A stretch of DNA of 64,000 nucleotides from Thalassotalea_H castellviae (GTDB lineage: Bacteria; Pseudomonadota; Gammaproteobacteria; Enterobacterales; Alteromonadaceae): NCBI RefSeq assembly GCF_031846185.1, contig NZ_JAVRIF010000005.1, positions 242,878 through 306,877 on the forward strand, read 5' to 3'. The notes under the pieces are model-generated. The model was not told the origin of the DNA, searched no databases, and was given only the letters and a program-made list of their open reading frames with translations. Position 1 is the stretch's first letter. Every line of letters begins with the position of its first letter. Positions 62,410 through 64,000 of this stretch are shown in pieces. Both the position numbers and the translations under genes were made by a program.

Positions 62410-62880
62410 CTAGTGATGTGTTGTCTTTTCTTTTAAAGTGGCTTTACTCGCTTTTTCTCTGTCTATTTCTTGTTGAATTTTCTGAAACAACGGTGAGTTC
62501 TTTTTGTATTCATCACCTATTTTATTAAAATAATTTAGCACTTTATCGATAAATAATTGCTCATAAATCGACATTTTCCTTTCCACCATTTCTCCGTCTA
62601 TATATTCAACACCATATGTTTGATTTTTTGGTTTGGTTCCATCGATAGGAATGAGTAAAAAAAACTTAGCATTAACAGAGCGACATGATTTAAATGGCTT
62701 GAAAATAAAAGAGCAAAAGACAATGTCATCTAAAATAACCGTTTCATTAAGATAGATAAGCTCGTTGACATAGTGTTCTTCTATACCCTTTAATAAAAAC
62801 TCTCTCGGTAACAATTCTTGATTTGCAACGCTCTGAAAAGAAAGAAAAATAAATATAATAAATATTGTGATAGCTTTCAT
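62410..62880 (-). CDS. Exported protein of unknown function
   Basis: 156 residues with a signal peptide (MKAITIFIIFIFLSFQSVA-NQ). The mature part is mixed, with two cysteines (about 56 and 65) and a lysine-rich C-terminal helix. The start is the ATG at 62880, with AAGGA 6 nt upstream; the longer frame opens with TTG. No family recognised. Codons are AT-richer than in neighbouring housekeeping genes, but too little to call transfer. Confidence 0.6.
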   Translation of the reverse strand: MKAITIFIIFIFLSFQSVANQELLPREFLLKGIEEHYVNELIYLNETVILDDIVFCSFIFKPFKSCRSVNAKFFLLIPIDGTKPKNQTYGVEYIDGEMVERKMSIYEQLFIDKVLNYFNKIGDEYKKNSPLFQKIQQEIDREKASKATLKEKTTHH

Positions 62881-62947
62881 AAATATCCTTATCAATGAAG
62901 TAAAATTATATTGTTTTCTGTTAAAGATTATGACTCATTTCCAAAAA

Positions 62948-63409
62948 TTAAGGGCGTTTTTGCCAAATTTTATCTGAGTCTTCAAGGTATGCAGCTAACG
63001 CTGCAGAGCCATACCAAGGGTATAATTCTGCGGCTAACAACTTAGCGTTAATCGCGGGATCTGTTTGCATTAACGCTTCAGCTTCTTCGATATTGGCAAC
63101 GTCTAAAATAAAGAGGCCGCGATAAGATTTGTCGTTTTGCTCAAAAGGACCAGCAACAATCAATTTTTTCTGATCGACGAGTTTTCTAATATTTGCCAAA
63201 TGTGCACGAAACAATTCGGTGATTTTATCTTGAGTTTCAGTGGTATTAGTTCCGCTTTTTAACATCACTAATACATAACTTTTCATGCCATATTCATCCC
63301 CCCCATATTTTGCCGCTAACTTCGCGTCATATTGGGGATTTTCTTGCTCTGCAAAAGCAGGAAAACAACTCGCGATAAATAACATTAACACCAGCGATTT
63401 CAATGACAT
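62948..63409 (-). CDS. Exported YciI-like protein
   Basis: 153 residues. Signal peptide (FPAFA-EQ), then a YciI-like domain: KSYVLVMLKSG, LFRAHLANIRKLVDQKKLIVAGPF and RGLFILDVANIEEAEALMQTDPAI, where the His and Asp typical of the ferredoxin-like YciI fold are seen. Most YciI proteins are cytoplasmic; the signal peptide is notable. Reaction unknown. It starts 31 nt after greB on the same strand and may be co-transcribed. Confidence 0.78.
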   Translation of the reverse strand: MSLKSLVLMLFIASCFPAFAEQENPQYDAKLAAKYGGDEYGMKSYVLVMLKSGTNTTETQDKITELFRAHLANIRKLVDQKKLIVAGPFEQNDKSYRGLFILDVANIEEAEALMQTDPAINAKLLAAELYPWYGSAALAAYLEDSDKIWQKRP

Positions 63410-63440
63410 AATTATTCCTTAAATGATTGATTATAAACTA

Positions 63441-63914
63441 TTATTTATACCATATTTTTACCACATCAAAAACACGTTCACCTTCTGGAGTTTTCACAAC
63501 TACTTCATCATCGACTGCTTTCCCAATTAAGGCGCGCGCCATTGGAGAATCAATACTGATTTCTCCAGTTTTAGCATTCCACTCATCCGGGCCAACAACG
63601 CGATAAGTGACTTCTTGATCATCCTCGTTTAACAAGGTAACCCAAGCGCCGAAAAAGACTTTACCTTCTTGTTTCGCATCGTAGTAAACAATGGTTAGTT
63701 CTTCGGTGCGTTTCACTAAAAAACGAACGCGGCGATCAATTTCTCTTAATCGTTTTTTGCCGTAAATATATTCAGCGTTTTCACTTCTGTCACCTTGAGC
63801 TGCTGCTTCTGAAACAGAACGAGTAATACGTGGACGCTCTTCCTTCCAAAGATATTTTAGTTCTTTGTCTAAACGGTCCCAGCCCTCACGGGTGATGTAA
63901 TTGGATTTTCTCAT
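63441..63914 (-). CDS. greB: GreB, transcript cleavage factor
   Basis: 157 residues, the GreB length. N-terminal coiled coil (about 10-75) with LWKEERPRITRSVSEAAAQGDRSENAEYIYGKKRLREIDRRVRFL, carrying the acidic tip residues (Asp and Glu in GDRSENAE) that enter the polymerase secondary channel, and a C-terminal FKBP-like domain (GAWVTLLNEDDQEV; SPMARALIGKAVDDEVVV). It rescues backtracked RNA polymerase by cleaving the 3' end of the transcript. The remaining 86 nt to the window end hold no visible feature. Confidence 0.96.
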   Translation of the reverse strand: MRKSNYITREGWDRLDKELKYLWKEERPRITRSVSEAAAQGDRSENAEYIYGKKRLREIDRRVRFLVKRTEELTIVYYDAKQEGKVFFGAWVTLLNEDDQEVTYRVVGPDEWNAKTGEISIDSPMARALIGKAVDDEVVVKTPEGERVFDVVKIWYK

Positions 63915-64000
63915 TCAGGCATTTTAACGATAGCAGAGAAAGAAGACTATAAGAAAATAGCGACAGCGACACTTTCTTTAAATCTATAGAGTCTTTTAAA

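Noticed and set aside
1..64000. Mobile elements, prophage, CRISPR arrays, toxin-antitoxin pairs or defence genes
   Set aside because: No transposase, integrase, regularly spaced repeats or known defence domains were found on either strand; the ParA-RHH pair is not a toxin-antitoxin system by its domains.

Overview
The window looks like chromosomal DNA of a marine gammaproteobacterium of the Alteromonadales, most like Colwelliaceae (Colwellia/Thalassotalea). I infer this from the AT-rich base composition, the conserved housekeeping blocks (ubiE-ubiJ-ubiB, coaBC-slmA, radC with rpmB-rpmG, gmk-rpoZ-spoT-ridA-trmH-recG, proB-proA, greB), an SSS-type hybrid kinase of the CrbS class, and the many secreted peptidases. 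I saw no rRNA, tRNA, CRISPR array, insertion sequence or prophage. Nearly the whole window is ordinary chromosomal backbone with small accessory insertions.

Layout. 1-11.4 kb: the first codons of mutM at the left edge, an ATP-grasp ligase, a DUF885 protein, a DUF547 protein, a divergent SRAP (YedK-type) protein, a PhoD-like phosphatase and the ubiquinone operon ubiE-ubiJ-ubiB. 11.4-20.1 kb: a membrane-bound XRE regulator, an Aer-like chemoreceptor broken by one frameshift, a DcaP-like porin, an S9 prolyl peptidase and a secreted M4 protease with two PPC domains; the last two lie either side of a (TTTCTC)9 microsatellite. 20.1-22.7 kb: small genes (DUF3565, OsmC, a DUF6500-like protein, DinB, a 53-aa Pmp3/YqaE peptide, membrane proteins).

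22.7-35.8 kb: an acetate/monocarboxylate-type module. A DEDDh exonuclease and a CNBD-CBS-DUF294 protein are divergent from a two-subunit DUF4212/SSS symporter. A CrbS-like kinase (SSS-PAS-HisKA-HATPase-REC) and the facing LuxR-type regulator CrbR follow. In between lie a retropepsin-like protease, SoxR with a textbook SoxR promoter, a possible 32-aa peptide, a VOC protein and an HDOD protein. A shared near-palindrome (core GACTAAAGTC) occurs upstream of crbR, between the DUF294 gene and the symporter, and twice between the porin and the S9 peptidase, so these units may form one regulon.

35.8-46.4 kb: pepD, slmA, coaBC, radC, a PilZ protein, a chromosomal ParA/ribbon-helix-helix pair, rpmB-rpmG, a GNAT acetyltransferase, tesB, a YbdG-type MscS channel and a YihG-type acyltransferase. 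46.7-56.1 kb: proB-proA and the recG-trmH-ridA-spoT-rpoZ-gmk block. 56.3-64 kb: a PEP-CTERM secreted protein, an aromatic/aspartate aminotransferase, a cupredoxin plus outer-membrane protein pair, a DUF445 protein, a periplasmic cyclophilin, a YciI-like secreted protein and greB.

No single spectacular new system is evident. The best leads are the candidate CrbR operator set, the small ORF under SoxR control, the orphan ParA-RHH pair, the disrupted Aer homologue and the cupredoxin/outer-membrane pair.
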